In this document: positions 1-6,185 of the stretch, piece after piece
How the letters are laid out: each line of letters opens with the position of its first letter
Position numbering within the stretch: position 1 is the first letter of the stretch
Origin: Candidatus Puniceispirillum sp.
Lineage (GTDB): Bacteria; Pseudomonadota; Alphaproteobacteria; Puniceispirillales; Puniceispirillaceae
Assembly: GCA_016778825.1 (NCBI GenBank)
Contig: JADHOU010000067.1
Coordinates: 1 to 7,859 of the forward strand
Length of the DNA stretch: 7,859 nucleotides
Reading direction: 5' to 3'
Position numbers and translations under genes: made by a program
Notes under the pieces: model-generated
Told to the model about the DNA's origin: nothing
What the model saw: only the letters and a program-made list of their open reading frames with translations
Databases searched by the model: none

Positions 1-26
1 CGACCAATCAAAGGATATGCCGAACC

Positions 27-812
27 ATGACTGATAAAATCATTGTGAAACAATCAGGCGCCATCGCCCGAATCATTTTTAACCAGCCGGAAAAGCGCAA
101 TGCGGTATCGCTGGAAATGTGGGAGGCGGTTGAGGTTGCTCTTGATAAATTTGCGGTTGATAAAGATGTACGCGTGCTGATCCTGTCAGGTGCTGGCGGC
201 AAGGCCTTTGTTTCGGGCGCTGATATTTCCAAATTTGAAAGCGAGCGTGCCAGTGCCGATGGTGTGGCGCGTTATAACGCCACCACCAAACGCGTCTATG
301 ACACGGTTGAAGCATTCCCGAAACCAACGATCGCGCAAATTGATGGATTCTGCGTCGGCGGCGGCATGGCGCTTGCCGTATGTTGCGATATTCGTATTTG
401 CGGTCAAGGTTCAAATTTTGCCATTCCGGCAGCGCGGCTTGGTCTTGGTTATGGCTTTCTTGGCATTAATCGGCTTGCCAATCTTGTTGGTCCTGCCTTT
501 ACCAAAGAAATCTTTTTTACTGCACGCCGGTTTGACGCTGAAGAAGCGCGTATCATGGGGCTGGTGAACCGGATTGTTGAAGATGGCGCGGTCGAAGCGG
601 CGGCCGATGAGATGGCATCAATCATCACTGACAATGCGCCTTTGACGGTTGATGCGGTAAAATTCATTGCCAATCAGACACGCAAGGATGAAAGCCAGCG
701 TGATCTGGCCACTTGCGAAGCAATGGTTCAGGCCTGTTTCGACAGTGCTGATTATATTGAAGGCCGCCGTGCGTTTATGGAAAAGCGTAAGCCGGTTTGG
801 ACAGGAAGCTGA
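27..812 (+). CDS. Crotonase-fold enoyl-CoA hydratase/isomerase family protein lacking both catalytic glutamates
   Basis: The 261-residue protein has the usual length for a single-domain crotonase. Family marks are the oxyanion-hole segment FVSGADI (residues 61-67), the GFCVGGGMALAVCCDIRI helix start (108-125), FAIPAARLGLGYGF (131-144) and the C-terminal FTARRFDAEEARIMGLVN stretch (164-181). The fold binds acyl-CoA thioesters and stabilises an enolate. In true hydratases two glutamates (rat Glu144 and Glu164) activate water. By motif alignment both are alanine here (A115 and A135), so a plain hydratase call is unsafe. It may be an isomerase, a hydrolase or another crotonase reaction on an unknown substrate. 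The ATG is preceded by AAGGA at 11-15, an 11-base spacing that is rather long. An upstream operon partner may lie outside the window. A strong terminator follows at 858-883. The family call is firm; the reaction is unknown. Confidence 0.9.
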   Translation: MTDKIIVKQSGAIARIIFNQPEKRNAVSLEMWEAVEVALDKFAVDKDVRVLILSGAGGKAFVSGADISKFESERASADGVARYNATTKRVYDTVEAFPKPTIAQIDGFCVGGGMALAVCCDIRICGQGSNFAIPAARLGLGYGFLGINRLANLVGPAFTKEIFFTARRFDAEEARIMGLVNRIVEDGAVEAAADEMASIITDNAPLTVDAVKFIANQTRKDESQRDLATCEAMVQACFDSADYIEGRRAFMEKRKPVWTGS

Positions 813-857
813 CGCGAAAACCCCTGTTATGACCATCTTTTTTATCTAAGAAATTTA

Positions 858-883
858 CCCAAGAAATTTACTTGGGCATTTTT
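858..883 (+). terminator. Rho-independent terminator of the crotonase gene
   Basis: CCCAAG (858-863) and CTTGGG (871-876) form a 6-bp stem with a 7-base loop, followed by CATTTTT (877-883). It lies 46 bases after the crotonase stop. The left arm sits within two direct copies of AAGAAATTTAC (848-858 and 861-871). The stem is short but the T-run makes an intrinsic terminator likely. Confidence 0.65.
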
Positions 884-924
884 CCTTAATATTTTGCCTT
901 ACCAATCCGTGTGGCACCGCGCAT

Positions 925-964
925 AAAAAACCGTCAAGCCCGATCATGGGATTGACGGTTTTTT
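925..964. terminator. Bidirectional intrinsic terminator between convergent genes
   Basis: AAAAAA (925-930), CCGTCAA (931-937), an unpaired G, CCC (939-941), loop GATCAT, GGG (948-950), an unpaired A, TTGACGG (952-958) and TTTTTT (959-964) form a stem of about 10 pairs with one internal mismatch. It is flanked by A6 on the left and T6 on the right, so it can terminate transcription in both directions. Its main job is probably to end the - strand SDR transcript, 32 bases past that gene's stop, and to back up the crotonase terminator. Confidence 0.85.
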
Positions 965-968
965 GGAG

Positions 969-989
969 CAAACCGGATGTTCTGGTTTG
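969..989. repeat. Small inverted repeat just downstream of the SDR stop
   Basis: CAAACC (969-974) and GGTTTG (984-989) form a perfect 6-bp stem with a 9-base loop, seven bases beyond the SDR stop codon. There is no T-run on either side, so it is probably not a terminator by itself. It might stabilise the SDR mRNA 3' end ahead of the terminator at 925-964. Confidence 0.4.
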
Positions 990-996
990 GGTTTAC

Positions 997-1746
997 TTAG
1001 AATTGCATTACCACGCCGCCATTGATTTGCAGCATTTGGCCATTCACAAAACCACCATTTTCTGAACAAAGATAGGCAATCATGCCGCCGATATCTTCGG
1101 CGTGACCAAGCCGGCCTGATGGGTTGGTTTTTAAGAGCGCCGAAAATTTTGCATCCGTGGCAATATCGACATCTTTTGCCGGAAATGTGCCGGGTGCGAT
1201 GATATTTGCGGTGATGCCATTAGCGCCAAACTCAACTGCGAAGGCCTTGGTCAATCCCCAAACCGCATGTTTGGCAACCGATACAGCCGATGCCCCCGGA
1301 TATCCACGTTGGGCATTCATGCCGGAAAAGCTGATGATGCGCCCCCAGCCATTGGCAACCATGCCTGGCAGGATCATGCGCGACAACCAGATTGCCGCAT
1401 TCAAATCGACATCCATGACCTGCTGCCAATCATCTTCGCTGACATCGAGAAATGGCCCATGCGGACGAATCGCAGCGTTATTGACAAGAACATCAATCCG
1501 GCCAAAATGGTCAATACCTGCCTTAGCAACGGCTTCGGCTTCGGCCTTAATCCCAACATTGCCCATTGCCACAAGCGCGTCGACACCATGTTCGCGCGCT
1601 TCGGCGGCAACGGCTTCGGCGGCGTCATGATTACGACTGCCATTCACGATGATGTTAAATCCTGTTTGCGCCAGCTGGCTGGCGATGCCACGGCCGATAT
1701 TCTGTCCCGATCCTGTGATCAAGGCGGTTTTTCTGTCACTATGCAT
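997..1746 (-). CDS. Short-chain dehydrogenase/reductase family protein with substituted catalytic tyrosine
   Basis: The 249-residue protein has the length and order of a classical SDR. The nucleotide-binding glycine motif is TGSGQNIGRG (11-20), followed by GRIDVLVNNAA (82-92), GRIISFSG (135-142), a helix containing AVSVAKHAVWGLTKA (154-168) and IAPGT (183-187). Such proteins normally bind NAD(P)(H) and oxidise or reduce a carbonyl/alcohol pair. Two residues of the Asn-Ser-Tyr-Lys tetrad appear changed: the usual YxxxK tyrosine is Val155 (Lys159 is kept), and the usual helix-4 Asn is Asp114. Ser139 or Ser141 is present. Ordinary SDR proton transfer may therefore be lost or carried out differently. 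The ATG has AGAGG (CCTCT at 1753-1757 on the + strand) six bases upstream. The gene is transcribed toward the crotonase gene and away from the dioxygenase remnant. Related to 3-oxoacyl-ACP reductase-like SDRs; substrate unknown. Confidence 0.9.
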   Translation of the reverse strand: MHSDRKTALITGSGQNIGRGIASQLAQTGFNIIVNGSRNHDAAEAVAAEAREHGVDALVAMGNVGIKAEAEAVAKAGIDHFGRIDVLVNNAAIRPHGPFLDVSEDDWQQVMDVDLNAAIWLSRMILPGMVANGWGRIISFSGMNAQRGYPGASAVSVAKHAVWGLTKAFAVEFGANGITANIIAPGTFPAKDVDIATDAKFSALLKTNPSGRLGHAEDIGGMIAYLCSENGGFVNGQMLQINGGVVMQF

Positions 1747-2102
1747 TGTTTACCTCTGTGATAAATTCATTGAAACGATAACCGCTTGGAGTGCGGGCCA
1801 GCAATCAAGATTGTTCAGAAAATGGCAAGGGTGAAAAAGACGCCAGAACTGACCGGTTTCAGATTAGGCATCTGACCCCCGAAATGCCAGCGTAAATTGG
1901 ATGAAATAGGCAGTTTTTGTAATGCTGGAAATTGATCGTTGGTCGGGTTTGTGCTGCCTTTCAATTCAATGGCGCAAATGCGATGAATTCATTGCGAAAT
2001 CAGCGTCGTGATTGGGCATATTCTCTATGGACAAACCGCCATCACGGTGCAATTCTTGGAGCTGTTTTTGCGCTGTTTTTTGCGTTTTTTGATTTGAGAT
2101 AA
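1747..2102. other. Intergenic region of 356 bp, presumed to hold the SDR promoter
   Basis: No convincing gene was found in any frame, and no recognisable N-terminal dioxygenase remnant ahead of the fragment at 2103. It holds the SDR ribosome-binding site (1753-1757), a 6-bp dyad (1859-1875), the perfect 10-base palindrome ATGAATTCAT (1983-1992) and the motif CGCA-AA-TGCG (1973-1982). AATTCATTG occurs near both ends of the region (about 1764 and 1986). A T-rich stretch has two copies of GCTGTTTTT(T)GC (2061-2083). I could not settle on a clear -35/-10 pair. Confidence 0.5.
1859..1875. promoter_or_regulatory. Candidate operator palindrome upstream of the SDR gene
   Basis: TCAGAT-TAGGC-ATCTGA is a perfect 6-bp inverted repeat with a 5-base spacer, about 113 bases upstream of the SDR start codon. 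GGT and CC just outside extend the dyad imperfectly. Its size suits a dimeric repressor such as a GntR- or TetR-type protein. No T-run follows, so a terminator is unlikely. No regulator gene lies next to it, so the role is inferred from symmetry and position only. Confidence 0.3.
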
Positions 2103-2414
2103 GTGAGTTTTAGACATGAAGATCCAACAGGTCGTGTGGCGTTATTTCTAGGGCGCCTTCCACATGCCTATATTTTGGGAATGGAAGAGGCCGATAGTGA
2201 GGCGCTTCTCGACCCATTATGGGCGCATGCATGCCAGCCAAAATATAGCTGGAAAAATGAATGGCAGAAAGGCGATTTGGTGATGTGGCAAAACCGTATG
2301 GTCTTGCATCGTCGTGATGCGTTTGACCCAAATCTGCGTCGTGTCATGCACCGGACCCAGCTGAAAGGCCGCAGCCCAATTACGGCATTGGGATTTCAAT
2401 CACTGCCAGTATAA
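2103..2414 (+). pseudogene. C-terminal remnant of a TauD/TfdA-family Fe(II)/2-oxoglutarate dioxygenase
   Basis: The reading frame of 103 residues matches only the last third of the TauD/TfdA family, whose members are usually about 280-300 residues. Recognisable segments are DPTGRVALFL (7-16), the helix with LLDPLWAHACQPKY (35-48), GDLVMWQNRMVLHRRDAFDP (57-76) and RRVMHRT (79-85). His69 fits the distal iron ligand, and Arg79/Arg80/Arg84 cover the 2-oxoglutarate-binding arginine region. The HxD ligand pair and the whole N-terminal part are missing. A TAA stop lies directly before the GTG at 2103, there is no good ribosome-binding site, and no N-terminal remnant is visible upstream. An intact enzyme would hydroxylate a small substrate, but this piece cannot bind iron normally. 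It is most likely a deletion relic; translation as a stand-alone peptide is unlikely but not excluded. Confidence 0.8.
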
Positions 2415-2485
2415 TTTCAATTTTTCACAAGCCCAGTGCGGGTCTTGCTGATATCCAGCCGTTATCTTTCTCATGACAAATCTTT

Positions 2486-2490
2486 AGGAG
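2486..2490 (+). promoter_or_regulatory. Shine-Dalgarno site that selects a TTG start
   Basis: AGGAG lies eight bases before the TTG at 2499. It decides the thioesterase start in favour of TTG over the in-frame GTG at 2436, which has no such site and would add 21 residues unlike the hotdog family. Confidence 0.7.
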
Positions 2491-2498
2491 ATTTTATT

Positions 2499-2960
2499 TT
2501 GTCTAATGAACGCAAGGTCGATCCAGCAGAGGTTCGCGATCACATTGAATCCATCCTTGGAAGCTATGAACAGGTTTTTGAAAAATTCTTCCTGTCAAAA
2601 TTTATGGGGCTTAATTTTGACTATCTGCCGCATGAAGCTGCTGATGCCGATAAGGATCATCTTCGTGTCACTTTTAAGGTCAATGAAATGTTGATGAACC
2701 CGCAAGGATCGTTGCAGGGCGGCATCATGGCTGCCGTCATGGATATCTCGATGGGGCATCTTTTGAACAAGACAGTTGGCATGGGCATCACCATCGAAAT
2801 GAAAACCCAATATCTTCGTCCGGCACCAAAAGGGCTTGCCACGGTTGAGGGTCGCTATATCAAAAAGGGTCGTACCCTATCCTTTATGGAAAGCCGGCTT
2901 TGGGGAAGTGATGGCAAGCTTGCTGCGGTTGCAACCGCCACTTGGAAAATGCCAGGCTAG
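2499..2960 (+). CDS. PaaI-type hotdog-fold acyl-CoA thioesterase
   Basis: With the TTG start the product is 153 residues, normal for a PaaI/THEM2-like single-hotdog thioesterase that works as an oligomer in the cytoplasm. The core motif NPQGSLQGGIMAAVMD (67-82) is clear. Asn67 and Asp82 lie 15 residues apart, like the Asn/Asp catalytic pair of human THEM2. The common HGG is QGG here (Q73). The following strand IEMKTQYLRPAPKG (99-112) and the closing SRLWGSDGKLAAVATATW (132-149) are typical. The reaction would be acyl-CoA hydrolysis to free acid and CoA; the acyl chain is unknown. It lies 84 bases after the dioxygenase remnant and 149 bases before the MmgE/PrpD gene, in the same direction. It may relieve CoA trapping in the neighbouring CoA-ester pathway, but that link is inference. 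Confidence 0.87.
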   Translation: MSNERKVDPAEVRDHIESILGSYEQVFEKFFLSKFMGLNFDYLPHEAADADKDHLRVTFKVNEMLMNPQGSLQGGIMAAVMDISMGHLLNKTVGMGITIEMKTQYLRPAPKGLATVEGRYIKKGRTLSFMESRLWGSDGKLAAVATATWKMPG

Positions 2961-2967
2961 TGAAAAT

Positions 2968-2997
2968 ATGACGCACGGCGTTATCATCGCGCGTCAT
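2968..2997. repeat. Inverted repeat between the thioesterase and MmgE/PrpD genes
   Basis: ATGACGC (2968-2974) pairs with GCGTCAT (2991-2997), and inside it GCG (2978-2980) pairs with CGC (2988-2990), leaving ACG bulged on one side. No T-run follows. It could be an mRNA-stabilising or weak attenuating hairpin after the thioesterase stop, or a protein-binding dyad in front of the operon. Confidence 0.4.
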
Positions 2998-3109
2998 GCA
3001 ATGGCTTAATTTATCTGGCGGTTGGTAAAGACGTTATGTTCTGGTTAGACTGATCATATAGCATCTTTGCTGGTCTGTTTTGGATGCCAATGTTTTTAAA
3101 GGTTTGATC

Positions 3110-4438
3110 ATGTCTGATTCTGCTTTGCTGCCGCATATTCTTGATCTGGCGTCGGTTCCGCGCCACAGCTTGCCGCAAGATGCCCGCAAGATGGCGCAAT
3201 TATCACTTTTTGACTGGATGGCGGTTAGTCTTGCCGGCGCGGATCAGCCATTAGCACATATTATTCGTGATTTCGTGATGGCCGAAGGCGGGGTGCCACG
3301 CGCGGCCGTTACCGGCGCGGCTGTTCGTCTACCAGCCCGCGCGGCCGCCCTTGCCAACGGCACGATTTCGCATGCGCTGGATTATGATGATACGCATTTT
3401 GCCTATATCGGCCATCCGTCAGTTGCGATTTTTCCAGCAGCCTTGGCAGCGGCCGAGGATATGGGCGCATCGGCTGATGATGTTGTTGATGCGTTTTTGA
3501 TTGGCGCTGAATCGGCCTGCCGGATTGGCATGGTGCTTGGGCGTGATCATTATGATGCTGGCTTTCATCAAACGGCAACATCGGGTGCGTTTGGTGCCAC
3601 CATTGCCGCATCGCGCCTCTACCAGCTTGATCGCGCTGCCACCCGTGCGGCGTTGGGGCTTGTCAGTACGCGCGCCTCGGGACTGAAATCACAATTTGGC
3701 ACGATGGGAAAACCATTCAATGCTGGTGCCGCCGCGGCAAATGGCATCGAGGCAGCCAGTCTTGCAAAACGCGGTTTTACGGCCAGCACAGATGCATTTG
3801 CTGGCACGCAAAGTTTCCTTGCGGCGCATCATGGCACGGCTGGCGGCAGTGCCGCAATTGATGATTGGTCTTTTAATCAGTTCTTTTTTGCCGCGGTCAG
3901 CCACAAGCTTCATGCCTGTTGCCACGGCACCCATGCGATGATTGAAGCGTTGCTTATGCTATGCGCTGATGGCGCTGTTGCGGTTGATGATCTTGATGAA
4001 ATAGAGGTTTATATCGCGCCCCGCTGGCAGAATGTTTGCGATATAAAGACACCTGAAACTGGCCTTGAAATCAAATTCAGCTATGTTTTCTTGGCGGCGA
4101 TGGTGCTTCGGGGTATCAATCTTGCGGCGTATGAAAGCTATGATGATGGCCTGTGTCTCGATGCTGATCTGATTGCACTTGCCATGCGGGTGAGGGTCAT
4201 TGGCGATGATCAGATTGCCGACAGCGCCGCGCGCGTTGATCTTATGCGCAAGGATGGTCAATCGCGATCCCAATCATTTGATTTGTTGTCGCCGATTGAT
4301 CCGGCGCTTCTAGGCACAAGATTGCTTGCCAAGGCTAAGGCGATTATCGGTGATGATCGCGCCAATGATTTATGGGCGATGACAAATGCACTTGAACAGG
4401 TCTCGGCATCTGATCTTGCTGCCAAATTACAAGCATAG
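3110..4438 (+). CDS. MmgE/PrpD-family protein, candidate cis-aconitate decarboxylase
   Basis: The 442-residue protein spans the whole MmgE/PrpD family (2-methylcitrate dehydratase, cis-aconitate decarboxylase ACOD1/IRG1). Marks in order are LANGTISHALDYDDTH (81-96), GHPSVAIFPAALAAAE (101-116), GFHQTATSGAFGATIAASRL (151-170), SQFGTMGKPFNAGAAAANG (194-212), SHKLHACCHGTHAMIEA (264-280) and LEIKFSYVFLAA (319-330). Residues known to matter in human ACOD1 have plausible matches: Asp93 to D91, Thr97 to T95, His103 to H102, Lys207 to K201, His277 to H272 or H275, and Tyr318 to Y325. These are shared with PrpD, so they do not settle the reaction. ATG 3110 is chosen because AAAGG (3098-3102) precedes it; an in-frame TTG at 3080 is less likely. 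It is first in a run with hydratase, lyase and CoA-transferase genes, and no methylcitrate-cycle partner is present. Family certain; cis-aconitate to itaconate is a context-based guess. Confidence 0.85.
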   Translation: MSDSALLPHILDLASVPRHSLPQDARKMAQLSLFDWMAVSLAGADQPLAHIIRDFVMAEGGVPRAAVTGAAVRLPARAAALANGTISHALDYDDTHFAYIGHPSVAIFPAALAAAEDMGASADDVVDAFLIGAESACRIGMVLGRDHYDAGFHQTATSGAFGATIAASRLYQLDRAATRAALGLVSTRASGLKSQFGTMGKPFNAGAAAANGIEAASLAKRGFTASTDAFAGTQSFLAAHHGTAGGSAAIDDWSFNQFFFAAVSHKLHACCHGTHAMIEALLMLCADGAVAVDDLDEIEVYIAPRWQNVCDIKTPETGLEIKFSYVFLAAMVLRGINLAAYESYDDGLCLDADLIALAMRVRVIGDDQIADSAARVDLMRKDGQSRSQSFDLLSPIDPALLGTRLLAKAKAIIGDDRANDLWAMTNALEQVSASDLAAKLQA

Positions 4439-4459
4439 CCGGTTGTCTGATAGAATATT

Positions 4460-4475
4460 TGGCATGATGGCATGA
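4460..4475 (+). repeat. Perfect 8-bp tandem duplication in the operon leader of the hydratase
   Basis: TGGCATGA occurs twice with no gap (4460-4467 and 4468-4475). The second copy creates an ATG at 4472 in frame with the hydratase, but the strong Shine-Dalgarno AAGGAG (4483-4488) lies after it and serves ATG 4496. The duplication is probably a replication-slippage product. Confidence 0.6.
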
Positions 4476-4495
4476 CAAAGCAAAGGAGTGAGTTT

Positions 4496-5323
4496 ATGGA
4501 TTTTTCCGATTGGGTCGGCAATAGCGTGTCAAGCAATGACGTGATTACGGCGCGCATGGTTGATCATTTTAAACATACGCTTGGCGATCATTGTTTTACC
4601 GGCAATGAAGTACCGCCCGGGTTGCATTGGTGTTTGGCACCCGAAGCGGTTAGCCCGGAATTGCTTGGCCCTGATGGTCACCCAAAGCGCGGTGATTTTC
4701 TGCCTGAAATTCCCTATGCACGCCGGATGTGGGCAGGGGGCTGGCTGGAATTCCATGGTGATTTCAAGATTGGCGATCATGTCAAAAAGCAAAGCCGCAT
4801 TGATGATATCAGCTTTAAATCAGGCAAAAGCGGCAATTTATGTTTTGTTGCGGTGACGCATGAATTTTCCGTTGGCGGCCAGTTGAAATTGCGCGAACGC
4901 CATGATGTTGTTTATCGTGAAGAAGTGACGGCCGCGCCGCCGCTTGATCCCATCACTGACAGCGTGGCGGCGCATCGCTGGCAGGTTGATACCAATAGCG
5001 TGATGCTGTTTCGCTATTCGGCGCTGACATTTAATGGTCATCGTATTCATTATGATCTTCCCTATTCGACCAATGTCGAAGGGCATGGCGGTTTGTTGGT
5101 TCATGGTCCATTGCAGGCAACATTGATGCTGAATCTGGCCTGCAGCATTGGCGGAAAATTGCCAAAACATATGGGTTATCGTGGCGTTCGGCCATTGGTT
5201 TGTGGCGATCCGGTCATGGTTGATGCGTCACCTGAAAATGATGCTGCTGGCCAAGCCCTGCTTGCGGCCTGTGTTCGCGGCGCTGATGGCAATATAACCA
5301 TGAAAGCCACCGTTACACCCTAG
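4496..5323 (+). CDS. HTD2/mesaconyl-C4-CoA hydratase-like protein (double hotdog)
   Basis: The 275-residue protein looks like a double-hotdog hydratase of the FAS1/HTD2 group, which includes mesaconyl-C4-CoA hydratase (Meh) of the 3-hydroxypropionate bicycle. The N-terminal half has PPGLHWCLAPEAVSPELLG (40-58), then GDFLPEIPYARRMWAGGWLE (66-85) and FKIGDHV (90-96). The C-terminal half carries the hydratase signature FRYSALTFNGHRIHYDLPY (172-190) and GGLLVHGPLQATLML (198-212). N180 and H185 occupy the catalytic pair position that is Asp/His in MaoC-type hydratases; I recall Asn as usual in this subgroup. The expected job is to add water to an enoyl-CoA such as itaconyl- or mesaconyl-CoA, giving citramalyl-CoA. 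ATG 4496 has AAGGAG (4483-4488) seven bases ahead; ATG 4472 is less likely. It sits 57 bases after the MmgE/PrpD gene and 23 before the lyase gene. Substrate inferred from neighbours. Confidence 0.85.
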   Translation: MDFSDWVGNSVSSNDVITARMVDHFKHTLGDHCFTGNEVPPGLHWCLAPEAVSPELLGPDGHPKRGDFLPEIPYARRMWAGGWLEFHGDFKIGDHVKKQSRIDDISFKSGKSGNLCFVAVTHEFSVGGQLKLRERHDVVYREEVTAAPPLDPITDSVAAHRWQVDTNSVMLFRYSALTFNGHRIHYDLPYSTNVEGHGGLLVHGPLQATLMLNLACSIGGKLPKHMGYRGVRPLVCGDPVMVDASPENDAAGQALLAACVRGADGNITMKATVTP

Positions 5324-5346
5324 CCGATATTGTGAAAGACCGATTC

Positions 5347-6162
5347 ATGACCCCACCAAAACCCCTATCCGTTCCGCTATTTGTGCCGGGGCATCGTCCT
5401 GAATTATTGGCAAAGGCCGGTGCCAGTGGCGCCGATGCGGTGATTTTCGATCTCGAAGATGCGGTTGCTGATGCTGATAAACCGGCAGCGCATGCCGCCC
5501 TTATGTCGCGGCCTGATTTGCCGGTGCCATTGGTCGTGCGCTGCAATGGGTTTGACTCGCGTTGGTTTGCCAAAGACATGGCGGCTCTGGCCAAGAAACC
5601 ACCACAGATGATCATGCTACCAAAGGCAGAATCGGTTGATCATCTTGATGTGATTGCCAAACAATTTGGCGCGGATATGCCGATCATTCCAATCGTTGAG
5701 AGCGCGCTTGGGCTGGCCGCAATCGAGGTCATGATGACGCATCCATCAGTGCTGCAATGCGCGTTTGGGCATCTGGATTTCTCGCTTGATATTGGGGCTG
5801 ATCCGCAATGGGATTCGCTTCACTATGCGCGTGGTAGAATTGTTGTTGCATCACGCCTTGGGCAAAAGGCACCGCCGCTTGATGGGGTCGCGGTGCGGTT
5901 TGATGATGCCGAGATTGTCGCTGGTGAGGCACGGCGCGCGCGCGACATGGGCTTTGGTGGCAAGCTGTTAATTCACCCCAAACAGATTGCACCGGCAAAG
6001 GCCGTATTTCGGCCAAGCGATGCCGATTATGAATGGGCGCAGCGCGTCATGACCGCTGTTGCCAATAGCGCATCAGCGGTTCAGCTTGACGGGGCAATGG
6101 TTGATGTGCCGGTGATCAAACGCGCCGAGGCCATTATCCGTGATTATGAGGCGCTGGCGTAA
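5347..6162 (+). CDS. CitE/HpcH-family aldolase, candidate citramalyl-CoA lyase
   Basis: The 271-residue protein matches the CitE-like branch of the HpcH/HpaI aldolase family, a TIM barrel that cleaves 3-hydroxyacyl-CoA thioesters with Mg2+. Motifs are LFVPGHRPELLAKA (11-24), VIFDLEDAV (32-40), the substrate-binding arginine in VVRCNG (63-68), MLPKAE (90-95), IPIVESALGL (113-122), AFGHLDFSLDIG (139-150) and GKLLIHPKQI (205-214). E118 and D144 are the likely metal ligands. The length fits CitE/citramalyl-CoA lyase better than the longer malyl-CoA lyases. Citramalyl-CoA would give acetyl-CoA plus pyruvate; citryl-CoA, malyl-CoA or methylmalyl-CoA remain possible. ATG 5347 follows GAAAG (5333-5337), a weak site; an in-frame GTG at 5332 would add five residues. 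The 23-base gap after the hydratase suggests translational coupling or at least a shared transcript. Confidence 0.88.
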   Translation: MTPPKPLSVPLFVPGHRPELLAKAGASGADAVIFDLEDAVADADKPAAHAALMSRPDLPVPLVVRCNGFDSRWFAKDMAALAKKPPQMIMLPKAESVDHLDVIAKQFGADMPIIPIVESALGLAAIEVMMTHPSVLQCAFGHLDFSLDIGADPQWDSLHYARGRIVVASRLGQKAPPLDGVAVRFDDAEIVAGEARRARDMGFGGKLLIHPKQIAPAKAVFRPSDADYEWAQRVMTAVANSASAVQLDGAMVDVPVIKRAEAIIRDYEALA

Positions 6163-6185
6163 TGCGATGCTGGCCAGATCATGGC

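Noticed and set aside
17..34. ATG at 17, better spaced from AAGGA than ATG 27
   Set aside because: It is out of frame with the crotonase gene and meets a TGA after five codons, so it cannot be the real start of a protein of note.
1124..1630. Long open frame of 168 codons on the + strand
   Set aside because: It lies wholly antisense inside the SDR gene, has a biased Ala/Ser-rich composition, and resembles no family.
2968..2997. Intrinsic terminator after the thioesterase gene
   Set aside because: The hairpin is real as an inverted repeat, but no T-run follows it, so a terminator call is not supported.
3051..3110. Paired TGATCA sites as operator half-sites for the LysR regulator
   Set aside because: GATC-containing words are frequent across the window because of codon use, so two copies are not significant without comparison to related genomes.
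3011..3199. Small - strand gene in the gap before the MmgE/PrpD gene
   Set aside because: It overlaps the start of the well-supported + strand gene and shows no domain; its composition looks like chance.
3309..3611. Open frame of 100 codons on the - strand
   Set aside because: It is antisense within the MmgE/PrpD gene, is rich in His, Gln and Arg as expected from a shadow frame, and has no recognisable domain.
3110..4438. 2-methylcitrate dehydratase of a propionate (methylcitrate) operon
   Set aside because: The protein family allows it, but no methylcitrate synthase, methylisocitrate lyase or propionyl-CoA gene is in the window, and the neighbours fit C5-dicarboxylate CoA chemistry better. 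It is kept only as an alternative.
4838..5170. Open frame of 110 codons on the - strand
   Set aside because: It is a shadow of the hydratase gene on the opposite strand, with no family resemblance.
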